Assembly: GCA_014905825.1 (NCBI GenBank)
Contig: JACGCN010000003.1
Span: 2,294,001 to 2,358,000, forward strand
Reading direction: 5' to 3'
Source of the DNA: Lyophyllum atratum
Lineage: Eukaryota > Basidiomycota > Agaricomycetes > Agaricales > Lyophyllaceae
DNA length: 64,000 nt
The notes beneath the pieces were generated by a model that was given only the letters and a program-made list of their open reading frames with translations, was not told where the DNA came from and searched no databases. Made by a program: the position numbers and the translations under genes. Of this stretch, positions 11,779 through 22,600 are shown one piece after another. Every line of letters begins with the position of its first letter. The stretch's first letter is position 1.

Positions 11779-13311
11779 ATGCTGTTTTCTCCAGCTCAGT
11801 TCGCGACAATTGCGCTCGCTCTGGCGCCTTCGTTGGTGTCGGGTGCCATTTTCCCTAAGGATTCGTTGGTCAAGATGCTGAATCCTAAGACCTTCAAACA
11901 AGCAATGAAAACGAATGTACGCCGTGGATACATCGCATTTCCGGGCATAATCTGATCTCAACTATCTGCAGGAAACGAGTTTGGTGGCTTTCGTCGCGCC
12001 GTGGTGCGGGGTGAGTCAAGGTTCAGATTCAGTAAATTTTGTGATCACTGACAGTTACGTTAGCACTGCCAACGAATGGTACCAGAGTACAGCAAGGCTG
12101 CTCTAGGGCTACACCCTCTAGTCCCAGTGTACGCTGTTGATTGCGACGCCGCTGAAAACAAGCGTCTGTGCGCCGAGCAGGTTCGTAGTTACGTCCGTGC
12201 TCATGGGTGTTTGACTGACATTATCTTAGCGCGTCGAAGGATTCCCTACTGTTAAGGTTTGCATAGTTTCAACTTCGCCTCATAGTACATGAATCTGACG
12301 AAACGTCCAGCTTTTCCCTCGAGGATCTCAGCTTGGTTCCATGGTCTATGACTCGGGCGAACGGACTGCGAGCGGCTTCTTCTACTGGGCCACACGACGT
12401 ATACCTGCCTCGGTGTCCAAACTCTACAAAGTGGAAGACATCAATCCTTGGGTCGAAAAGGTGCGCACCGCCAATCTACGCAGCATGGAGCTTAGCTGAT
12501 TCATATTTTATTCTACAGAATACGAAGAAGCATCGCGCTCTCCTATTGACGAAAGACAAGAAGATCCCCCTACTCTGGAAGGTTCTCGGTAACAAATACA
12601 AAGACCAGCTCGAGTTCGGCACACACCGCGACCGGCAGGGCAAATCTTCCATCGCACTAGGCCTGGGGGCCGGCGAGACGAAGCAGGCCAAGGTGCTGGT
12701 ATACCCCGCGGGGTCCACGAAATACATTCGCTACGAAGGTGCGCACTTCCCATTCATCCTCTCCTTCCTTATCCATGCTTATTTTCTCAATTCATTCAGG
12801 CCTCAAGAAGCTCGACTCCCTCTCCAAATTCCTCGACTCCGTCCTCGACGGCACCGCCGACCTCTCCGCCCTCAACGAGGTAGCCAAGGAAGAAGAGTTC
12901 GTGCTTACCGAAGAAGAGCAAGAGATCCAGCGCAAGCAGGAGGCGCAGCGCATCGCACTTCTTCATGGCGGATTGACGGAGCTCGTCGACTTCGAAGAGG
13001 CCATTAAGAACGGTGCGGGGGCTGATTACCATGATGTCAATGGGTACCCAGGGATGATGGGCACGCCCCCCGCGCCGAAGAAGGCGAAGGCTGAGGCTGA
13101 GACGCAGACTGAGGCCACACCGGTGGCGGAGGCGGCTTCGGAGACGAAAAAGGCGGCCGTACCTCCTGCTGTCGAGACTGAGGGTGAACAGGTCGTTTTG
13201 GAACAGCAGAACGAGGCGAAGAAGCAGGAGGTGCCCGCTGGAGGCCAATGTGGTGTTGCCGATGAGGGTGCGGATTGCCATCCTCCCGCTCATCCGAAGG
13301 ATGAGCTGTAG
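11779..13311 (+). CDS. ER thioredoxin-fold protein disulfide isomerase with KDEL
   Basis: The product has a signal peptide (MLFSPAQFATIALALAPSLVSG), then one thioredoxin domain with the active site APWCGHCQRM split by an intron after WCG, followed by the conserved cis-Pro segment VEGFPTVKLFP. The middle resembles P5/MPD1-type isomerases and the end is an acidic, Glu/Ala-rich tail closing with HPKDEL, a standard ER retrieval signal. Role: forming and rearranging disulfides in secretory proteins in the ER lumen. Only one CxxC pair is seen, so it is not the two-active-site classical PDI. The last exon starts at about 12800 with GLKKLDSLSKFLDSVLDG. Two cysteines in the tail (GGQCGVADEGADC) are unusual. 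A UPR-type element in the promoter fits the role. Confidence 0.9.
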
Positions 13312-13814
13312 GCGCTGGTGCTGCCCTTGGTTGTACTTTTAGGTTGTTATCGTCTCTCGAGCGACCTTGATTGTCGTTGCCCGCTTTCGTATAATGCTAT
13401 TTTTATTGGGTTGGGCGTGCATGTGGTTCTTTTTAGGGCTTTTTTTTCTTTGAATATCCAGAACCTGAGGCCTGAGGTTCGACTCGCGGAACTCTCCAGA
13501 GCTGGGCGGTCAGGCGGCTCAGCGGGGGCGAACTTGAATAATATGGATCCGCCGTACTGCCGGAGAAAGCTCGCTTCGCAATCCGAAGTTGTGGCACAAG
13601 ACTAAGCATGTACTCGATATCGTCAGGAGAAATCATTGGATTTTTTTACACAACCCGGTAGCCATACAGTGGAGCAATAAAATAGCAAAGTTCCAGGTGC
13701 AAAGCGTCAGAATTGAACGCGCTTCAGACGATATACACCTGGCGACAGTTTCAGTGGCTTTTGCGAAAACAGAATTTGTATTTGTTTGTCCCTCTGTTCA
13801 GCCCTTAGAGAAGA

Positions 13815-13836
13815 TTGCTCGCTTCGCTCGCAATTA
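13815..13836 (+). repeat. 22-base direct repeat, copy 1
   Basis: TTGCTCGCTTCGCTCGCAAT plus TA recurs exactly at 13959-13980, with similar flanks (GAGAAG before, TCC after). The copies are 144 bases apart. Origin unknown. Confidence 0.7.
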
Positions 13837-13958
13837 TCCTGTACGACGGCTTTACAATCGAGTCTACATATACACGCATTCCACAGTTCTGGTATCAGGT
13901 CAGTTGCATAGCGGCTGACCCCACCGTTCTGGCCAAGTTCGATTCCTCAGAGAGAAGG

Positions 13959-13980
13959 TTGCTCGCTTCGCTCGCAATTA
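13959..13980 (+). repeat. 22-base direct repeat, copy 2
   Basis: Exact second copy of the repeat at 13815-13836. Confidence 0.7.
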
Positions 13981-14109
13981 ATCCGAAAAGGAAATCCCTT
14001 CGAATGGAAAGGAAAATGGAAATGACACATGATCGATGATCGATGATCGATCAGATACTAATGGTGCCCACCTTGGCACCCTCCACCAGCCTCCACCTTG
14101 TTCATTACT

Positions 14110-15368
14110 ATGTCTTTACCCAAGAAACGCAAAATATCTGGTCTCGACGGTAAGGAATTGGCGACCGCCTACGCCTCTCTTCGTAGCTTTAGGAATACCA
14201 TTACCGAGGATGAGTCCGAGAGAGACCCGAATGAACCTTTGGACATCGCGCAGCTCGATGCGGTGCTCTCTCAGCTGCTGACAAGGCTTTCTGGGCCTCG
14301 GGTACGATCTGATTTAGCAAAGAGGGCTTCTGTTAACTTACTTCCTGCAGTCTCTTACATTCTCCAGCGCAGACGATGACGATCTGGCCAAGTTGAATAT
14401 CACGCTCGCTGGTCTTCTTCAACCGAAACCTGATTTCGAAAACGCTCTCAAGGCCACGACTTCTCTCGGGGAGGAAGAGCACTGGTCTTCCAAGGGTTTC
14501 TATCGCCACTTAGAGTTGTTGGAAAACACCATTCCTAACGTGGTATGTTGTGTAGGCCTCTCAACATTTGGGCTGCTTTCATTTTGATTGTGTAGAACGA
14601 AACCAGCGCCCGCGCATGGATTGACTCGTTCTTTTACCGTGTGTGTGCCATGCTGCCAAAAGACAAGCGCATGGTCCTCAACATGGAACACCATGTTCCG
14701 TCCACAAAGGTCGACCTATCGAGTGAGACCAGCCGTAGCCTTTCAGGCTACATCGATTACACTGCCGTCGTGGCAGAAGCAAACGCCTCCAGTGGTCAGT
14801 CTCGCTCGACTGATCTCAGCCCTTCAGCTCACTTTTTCGTATAGCTGGATTGCTTGATAGCCCATACCTAAGCGTCCTCAAGAGATATATGCAGACTCGC
14901 AGCACTTCCACAGGCTTCTTCGTCTTAGAAGCGAAGTTCACAAATATCGCGCAACATGTTCCTCAGGCGATTTGTGAGATGTATGCTTGTGGAAAATATC
15001 TCCAGTAAGCAGATTATACCAGACTCCGTATGGATTGGCGTGCTATTTTTCTCTCAGGAAGAATGTAGTCCGCGGGGCTCTGACCAGCGGACGTCAATGG
15101 ATGTTCCTGATTTTGAACATTAACGACGACTTCGGTGGAGCGACGTACAAGCAATCTGCGGTGATCAGCTTTACGTCAACAAATATGCCAAACGGCCAGC
15201 GAACCTTGGTCTCTCCGTTGTGGCCGAACTATATCGCTGCTACTTTGCTGCATTGGGTGAGTTCAATACAATTCGCCCACGTCAATTTTTTGACCGGCTG
15301 GGATCTAGATTCAGAACGGCTTTACGGACCTTGGGGATGATGATTGGCTTGTCTGGGATAGAGAATGA
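14110..15368 (+). CDS. Predicted PD-(D/E)XK nuclease-like nuclear protein
   Basis: Six exons join in frame. The protein begins MSLPKKRKISGLDG; PKKRK matches a classical monopartite nuclear localisation signal. A helical N-terminal half follows (LDIAQLDAVLSQLLTRL, EEHWSSKGFYRHLELLENTIP). The C-terminal half has IDYTAVVAEA, then FFVLEAKFTN (an ExK motif on a predicted strand), CEMYACGKYL and VVRGALTSGRQWMFLILNIN, ending DDDWLVWDRE. The order Asp, then about 50 residues on hydrophobic strand plus ExK, then a helix and an RG-LT-G-W segment, is how many fungal PD-(D/E)XK domains look, including those in host-directed effector-like families. The Asp (YIDYT) and the Glu/Lys pair would be catalytic. 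I do not recognise a named family; the nuclease call is inference. No neighbour suggests a pathway. Confidence 0.6.
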
Positions 15369-15913
15369 TACTGGTGGTGCGTTTGTACGATGTATTTTTT
15401 ACATTCAAATCTTGTTGTTCACGGTGCTTTCTTTGTACTTAAATTTCGCTCGCTTTCCTGTACCGAATACCTTAACACTATCTACGATTTTAGTCCATGG
15501 CCCTGCCTAAGTCGACACGAAAGATCGTTCCCTGACACACAAAGGTTGGACTCTAAGTCACTATCGACTATTTACGAATACATAGTATGCCATAAGAACT
15601 GCTGTAAATATCGGCCACCGTCACTGTTGAGTCCAATACTCTCAAGTCCAGTGTCTGTAGGTGAGAATCTGCCGCCAGGCGAGCCTCCTTTAAGCTTCAC
15701 ACTGATAATTTGGGAGGTAAAACGATTGATTGACTTGTATTAACACTGCAGATGACTTGACTTTAGAGAGGAGTATGTATGTATGCGACGTGGAGAGAGA
15801 TAAAAAGAGAGAGAGAGAGATACGAGGACATATGGTGCGCTGGCCCCATCTACTAGCTACGTACAAATTGATTTTATTCATTCAAAAATGTCCTTTCCCA
15901 TCTCCTTAAGACT
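15369..15913. other. Intergenic between convergent genes
   Basis: No gene is seen. A short (GA)n run is at about 15807-15821. The stretch holds the 3' ends of the nuclease-like gene and of the GMC oxidoreductase. Confidence 0.5.
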
Positions 15914-18535
15914 TCAAGTCGACTTGGCCGACTCAGACTTTTGGATGTTGAGTCTGATGGACCTGTTCAGCTCGGTGATACGGCGATCGTTGATGATAGT
16001 ATCCGACATCTACAACACGCGCCAGCGCCATGGTCAGCCCGAACCAAACTCAGAACAAAGGGGAGGACACACCTTTTCGGCCATCGCGTAGATGGTGGCG
16101 ATGGTGTGGGCTGCGATGTTGATGGGCATGGAGCCCGCATCGACGACGCGGAGGTTCTTCGTTCCGTATACAACCATCTTTGGGCTGACCACACCGCCGA
16201 TCTCGCGGGGCGCCATGGAGGTCGATCCGACGGGGTGCCAGACGCTGATGGTCCATTCCCTGCAGAAGCTGTTGGGGCCGGGGTCAATCTCTGATGACGT
16301 GAGGGAGTAATGGAGGGAACGTACTCGTCCCACTGCTCGAGGGTCTCGGTGTCTGCGGGGGGCTGGACAGGGCGGTCGATGTATTGTGCGATGGGATCCG
16401 TCAACATGACCTTGCGTGCGAGCTTGGTCCACTGAGCCGCCACCTTCCAGTCTACAAAGGAAGCCACAACAAGTCAGCTCCCCGCACAAGACAAGACGGA
16501 AGGGGAAGGAAGAAGCTCACCAAAGGAGAACTGATTGTACTTGGGATCCACAAGCGCATTCGCAAACGGATCTGTAGTGTTGATATGCACATTCCCCGTG
16601 CTATACGGGCGCAACAAGAACGTGATAGCCGTCAAATAGCTCCTCCCCGGGATAACCGGGTAATTGCTATGCGCAATCCCGCCCTTCGCCAGGAACGCGA
16701 TCTCCAGCTGCGTGACCTTGCCCTCCGCGAGATGGCGGCGCTGGATCTCGAACTGCTTCTTGCGGATGGGGGTGAGGTCGGCGGCGGCGAGCTCGGTGTC
16801 GAGTTCAGCGAGGAGCTCGGAGACGTTGAAGGCGTCGGGGAAGGTCTGGAGGGGGAAGAAGCCGAGGGTGGCGGGGCTGGCGTTGTAGACGCCGGTTTTG
16901 TTGGCTTTGTATTCTTCCCAGGCTGCGGTGTCGCGGGCGGGGTCGTTGCGGTAGACGTCTGGTGAGAAGAGGATGTGTTAGAGGGATGAATTTGGACGGG
17001 GAGACGAGGTGCGTACCCCAGGTCTCGAAGGGGATGTCTTCCTTGAGGAGGTAGTCTTGGTTGAATTCGAGGTGGTCTTGCATGTTCTCGCCGACTTCGG
17101 GGAAGTCGAGGATGGTTTTGATACCTAGGTTTTCGAGAATCTTCTTGTTGCCGACACCGCTGAGCTCGAGCAACTGAGAGATGGAGGATGAGCAACATGA
17201 ACGCAGTATGAATAGGAAGAGAGCGTACTTGGGGACTCTTCAGGGAACCAGCTGAGAGGATGACCTCAATGTTGGCGTTGGCAGTGTACCGTTGTGTGGT
17301 GTTCAAAGGGGTGCCATACTCGATTCCACACGCCACAAGTTCAGACTCATCGATGTTCGATATGTCTTTGGGAAGAGATTTTTCATCAAAGATGATCTTG
17401 GTAGCCTCTGCGCCAGTCAACACATAGAGATTCTTGCGATCCCTAGCATTGCTTGTCAGTCCTCTGATGTAGGCTCCCAGACATGCTGAGACTCACATGA
17501 CAGGTTCAAGGAAACTATTCGTCGAGTAACTCCGGGTGCCTTCAACGGGATGCACAGGCCGCGCAGTGAGCGTCATACCCGTCGAGTTTCCGCCCTCCGG
17601 ATCAGCATTCATGTACGCCCCGTTGTTCAGCCAGCTCTGATGCCACTCGGCAACCCAGGGCGTCGTGGCGGTGTCGTTGTTGTTGTACCCCACAGCGACG
17701 GGCCCGCTCGTGGCGCCGTCGAGGACGTTGGCGAGGCCGGGCTTTTGGTTTAGACCTGGGAGGAATCCGATCTCGCCGGGGGTGACGGTGTCCATTCTTG
17801 TGAAGTACGGGAAGAGTGCTAGGGAGTATGTCAGTGGGTGGGTTAAAGGAAGGGAAGGAGGGGGCGGCGTACATTCCCAATCCCAGCCTGGGTTTCCGAG
17901 TTCGGCCCATGCATCGTATTCTTGTCTTGAGCCACGGTTGTAGTTGTGGTATGTGAGTGCTGAGCTTCCGCCGAGGACTTTTCCACTGGTTTTGTTTTGG
18001 TCAGTCGCGGTCTTCCTTAAGGTAAGGGAGAAAGCTTACCGAGGTTGGGTGATTGATCTGTTATGGATTCCGGGTTGGAGGGTAGTTGAAATGAGCCAGT
18101 CGAGGGAAGAGTTGCCAAGGGAATGGCCGAATAGACCTGGGACGTTTACGAGGGGCTCGTCGGGTTGCCACAATCCAGCCTATTGATGAAATTGTGTAAG
18201 GAGAAGTGTGGAATGACAGGAGAACGAGTACGAACCTCAATTACACCAACGGTATATGTTGGGTTTGCGGAAAGACGATTGGCAAGAACAAGTCCAGCTG
18301 AGCCTCCTCCAACCTATGCGACGATTATTCTCTATCCCGAGTATTGTTACGTTGGACTTACAATGAGATAATCATAGGTCTGAGCAGCGAATTTCTTATG
18401 ATCGGTTGTGATACCTGCAATGCCATTAGCGTATGAAAGAGAGACAGGCTAAACACTTTGCTCACCAAAATCGCGATTCTTTATGCGTTGTGAAAAGGCC
18501 AAGGATGTCAACGCCAGCAAAGTAGCCGTTCGCAT
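15914..18535 (-). CDS. GMC family FAD-dependent oxidoreductase
   Basis: A glucose-methanol-choline oxidoreductase, probably secreted (MRTATLLALTSLAFSQ start). The FAD-binding start AQTYDYLIVGGGSAG and LANRLSANPTYTVGVIEAG is present, followed by the GMC signature RGKVLGGSSALTYHNYNRG and the second signature AGSLKSPQLLELSGVG. The C-terminal part carries SVWHPVGSTSM and NIAAHTIATIYAMAEK, placing the two catalytic-base residues (His and His) as in aryl-alcohol oxidase-like enzymes. It ends ...RLNIQKSESAKST. Such enzymes oxidise alcohols and feed hydrogen peroxide to lignin- or cellulose-attacking systems; the exact substrate is not readable. About ten exons. The start was set at the ATG opening a hydrophobic leader; TTTAAATA lies 90 bases upstream. 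Confidence 0.88.
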
Positions 18536-19659
18536 TGTAGGTGATTGCACAAGGCGGGTTTAGGAAAGTAGAAGCTGGTGAGGGTGCTGGGCACTGTTCT
18601 GTACTTTCCGAAGGACAGCATCTGTATTTAAAGGTCTGAACCCATAGAGAGGGATTGGGCAATGAAGCCGGGGACCCTCTCGGATGTCCGCCACAGGCAC
18701 CATCTGCTCTGGTGGGTTACGATATTAAGGGTGGAGTCCTGGGTGAAGCGGCTAGTTGGGGAGGATCATGTCGGTGAATGGACGGTTTGGTGGAGAGGCC
18801 ACGCTCGCAGATTGATCCGGCTTTGTGAAAGGTACCACTGGCAAGTCCGACGGTTTCGTCTTGGCCGTAGATGACACGACGGACAACAAACGAGGTCTTC
18901 CACGCTTGAAAGTCAGGAACCAGGCTGTTGAAGCGACCGGCTAACGTTTCACCTCCCGAGAAGGATGAAGCTCGTCGCTCGGAATTATTTCTAGAGGCTA
19001 TTTATGCTTCCATGACTAGGCCACCGTTGCAGAGCATGCGGTATATCTACCCTCTGCTCGGCCTGGGCTAAAGCGGGCCATCCGGTAAGCAGACCGTATG
19101 GACCGGGCAACGAGTATGGTTGGGATGCTCGTTGGTTATGACATGCTGTAAGGTGTAACGTAGGAAGTGTCGAACAATCGCTGCCCATCAGCTCCCTGGT
19201 AGCGCGAGGGCGAGATGTAAACAAAGCTGCCCCAAAAAGCAGGGAACCGGGCAGAAATCAATCAGCGAGCCCACAAAGACCGGATGAGGAGATGATGGTT
19301 TGGTGGTCGGAACTCGCCAATTTCGGAGTGATGCATGCCCAAAGTGAGCGCTAGAGCTCCGAGTTGTTGATCGTTTTCTTTGCTTGTGGATTTCATAAGT
19401 ATGCGGCCGACGTCCAATCCTTTCTTTACAGGCGAAGGGGCTGGCGCGTCTTCCGTTGACATGTCATGGTCGTGGTGGTCGAAGTTGTGGCACGGCCATG
19501 ACCGGCCCGCTGACTGCGTTTGTTTCACACGGCTTCGACATTATCAACAACGCTCAGCTCTGAGTCTTACGGCCTTCCACAACGACCTTGCCTAATACTT
19601 TTGAGACCTTGCGAATGAGAAGTTCCGTATCTTGATTCAATCCCGATTGAACACGCAAA
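18536..19659. other. Intergenic, divergent promoter region
   Basis: About 1.1 kb separates the divergent GMC and NTO1-like genes. A TATA-like TTTAAATA (18625-18632, minus) serves the GMC gene. No coding exon is recognised. Confidence 0.5.
18625..18632 (-). promoter_or_regulatory. TATA-like box of GMC gene
   Basis: TTTAAATA on the minus strand, about 90 bases before the ATG at 18535. Confidence 0.4.
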
Positions 19660-22600
19660 ATGGCCCGTGGTGTCCAGACCTCTCCGCCGCTCTCCTCATT
19701 GCCCAAGGTCGAGTTTCAGAAGATCGACGACGACGTCTCTACTCAGCCATGTGGTGTCCACGACGTCCAAGCTAGAGCCTTTGGATGTGAGTTACATCAC
19801 GAACACTGCAAGACAGCATCTGATGCTACTTGAATCCCTTGCAGACAATGATTTCTCGGAATTCTCGAGGCCAGACTCTTATATTCGGCATATCGGTACG
19901 TTTTCTCGCGTCTTTAAGTCAGAAACATACTGAAAAGAGATGCAGAACCTTTGGAAAGTGAGCTTGCTAAGCAAGTGGAGTACGACATGGATGAGCAAGG
20001 TTGGTCCACTCGCCAAGGGTCTTACGCGACCTAAACCGCCTTCCCGCAGATAAAGAATGGCTCGACTCTCTCAATCGCGAGCGGAAAAAAGAGCAAATGA
20101 CTCCAATCACGTATGAATTGTTCGAAGTTGTCATGGACCGTTTAGAGAAGGAGTGGTTCGACTTGGTGAGTTCTGTCGTTCTGCTCGCCGTTGATTTCCC
20201 TCACAAGTTCCCTCAAAAGACAAAGAATATTCCAAAACCCGACCTTGCGTTACCTTCTGAAGACTCGACATGTGCTATATGTGACGATTCTGAGGGCGAG
20301 AACAGCAATGCGATAGTTTTCTGCGATGGGTGCAACCTCGCTGTTCACCAAGGTACGTGTCAACAATACCCCACGCGTGCTAATCGGCGTGATCTAATGC
20401 ACACGTTCAGATTGCTACGGCGTTCCGTATATTCCAGAAGGCCAATGGTTATGTCGTAAATGTACCGTTTCCCCGGAGAACCCAGTGGTACGTCTTCGAA
20501 CCTCATGAAAAGCCTATCGCTGACATAATTCGTGGTCTCAGTCATGCATTCTATGTCCAAATGAGGGCGGCGCGTTCAAGCAGACAGTACACGGAGAATG
20601 GGTGCATCTTCTATGTGCTATATGGGTTCCAGAGACACGGGTGGCCAACGACGTGTTCATGGAGCCTATAATCGGAGTCGACAAGATCTCAAAACAGCGC
20701 TGGAAACTCGTGCGTTTATTTGCATAGTGCTTTCGCCATTCTTATCTTTTCTTCCTGCAGAAATGCAACATCTGTGATATCCGAGAAGGCGCCTGCATCC
20801 AATGCGCCAAGACATCCTGCTTCCTAGCATTCCACGCCACCTGCGCACGCGGAGAACGATTACTGCTCCCAATGAAAAGTGCTCAAGGCTCCGAGCCCGT
20901 CACACTCACCGCCTACTGCGAGCGCCACCTCCCCGTACGTCCCCCATCACTCTCCCAAACAGCCCCTTCTCACCGTACACCCACAGAAAGACCAACTCGA
21001 CGCCCGCGCCACCGCCCTCGCCGCAGACGAAGCCCTCGAAGACGACAGCCCGGGCCACACCGCCAAGCTCGCCAAATCCGCGCGCGCCTACGCCAAGACG
21101 TACAAGCCCGGTCCACCTCTCGTCCCCGCCATCGTGGTCACGCGCATCGACTACTACATCCGAAGGTTCAAGCTGAGCAAGCGCATCCCGAGTATCCAGA
21201 TGATGTGTCGGTATTGGAGCTTGAAGAGGGAGGCGAGGAGGGGGGCGCCGTTGTTGAAGAGGCTGCATTTGGAGCCGTGGACGGCGAGTGCGGGGGGGAA
21301 GGCGCAGACTGAGGAGGAGAAGGTTATGAAGCTTGAGGTACGTCTCTCTCTCTCTCTTCTTTTTGTCCTTCTTGTTTTGGGTAAGAGGTGCTGATTGGGT
21401 GGGTGTAGCAATTGAATCGGCTGTTGTATGATATGGAGCGTCTGAAGGAGTTGACGTTCGCGGTCAAGAAACGGGAGAGGTGGAAGTTGGAGCAGGCGCG
21501 GGCTATCTATGACGTGCTTGAGAACAGTCTCTTCGTCCACGAGCAGCGGCTGCGAGGTGCCTTTGAGAAAATCATGACGTATGTCCCCCTCACCGTTCAT
21601 ATCGTTCTGTTTTGACGCCACCGCATATAGGTACGATCGTCAGGATTACTTCAAGTACCCCGTGTCCAAAGTAGACGTCCCCGACTACTTCGACATCATC
21701 ACGAACCCGATGTGCTGGGCCGTGATCGAGGACAAACTGGACAAGCACGAATACTGGGACCTACACGCCTTCAAGGTACACCCATTCCTTTTCCTCAAGT
21801 AATCCATCCCTACACTAACCCGTCTTCATCGAACATTCAGGCCGACATCGACCTAGTCGTCGACAACGCAATGCTGTACAACAAACCCGGAACCCCCTTC
21901 CACAAAGCCGCGCTCCGGATCCAAACAGCCGCATCCCCCATCCTCCAAGACCTATCTCACCAGCTCCCCGCCCCCACCCCCACCCCCACCTCCGAATCCC
22001 AGTCCTCCATCGGCGATCTAGAACCCCCACTCGAGCTCTTGCAACTACTCCTATCCCCAGAAGCCATCCAAGACGAGATCGACCTGGAGCTAAACGACAC
22101 CCCCATCGCCTCCCTATTCAGCTTCGAGCTCCCGAAGATGAAGCCGCCCCCGCCGCCTCCGCCGCCCAAGGCGCCGAAGGTTAAGCGGGATAGGAAGGCG
22201 GAGAGGAAGGCGGAGTATCAGAAGAGGAAGCGGGAGAAGGAGGCTGCTGCTGCTAAGGCTAGGGAGGAGGCGGCGGCGCAGGCTGAGGTGGAGGCGGCGG
22301 AAATGGCGGCACGGGCTGTGGAGGAAGAGGCAGCAGCAGCAGCAGAAGCGCAGGTAGTGGCGGAGGCAGAGGCAGAGGCAGAGAAAGTGGCAGAAGCGGC
22401 AGCAACGGCAGAGATGGAGACGCCCATAGAAGCCGAGGCCGTCCTAGAACCCGCTCCCGCTCCCAAGCCACGAGGACGGCGTCCGAAGGCGGTCAAAGCT
22501 GGCCAGGCGACTGCAGAGACGCAAATGAAGGTCTCACTTGTACTGCCCACCGCACTGCCACTGGACGTGCCACTGGAAGACGCACAAGCACCAGCACTAG

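Larger units (their letters stand above)
13312..14109. other. Intergenic with a short direct repeat
   Basis: No gene is visible. A perfect 22-base direct repeat occurs at 13815-13836 and 13959-13980, and a short GATCGAT tandem lies at about 14029-14052. Confidence 0.5.

Noticed and set aside
22218..22550. Minus-strand Ala/Ser-rich open frame
   Set aside because: A mirror of the Ala/Glu-rich low-complexity coding region of the NTO1-like gene.
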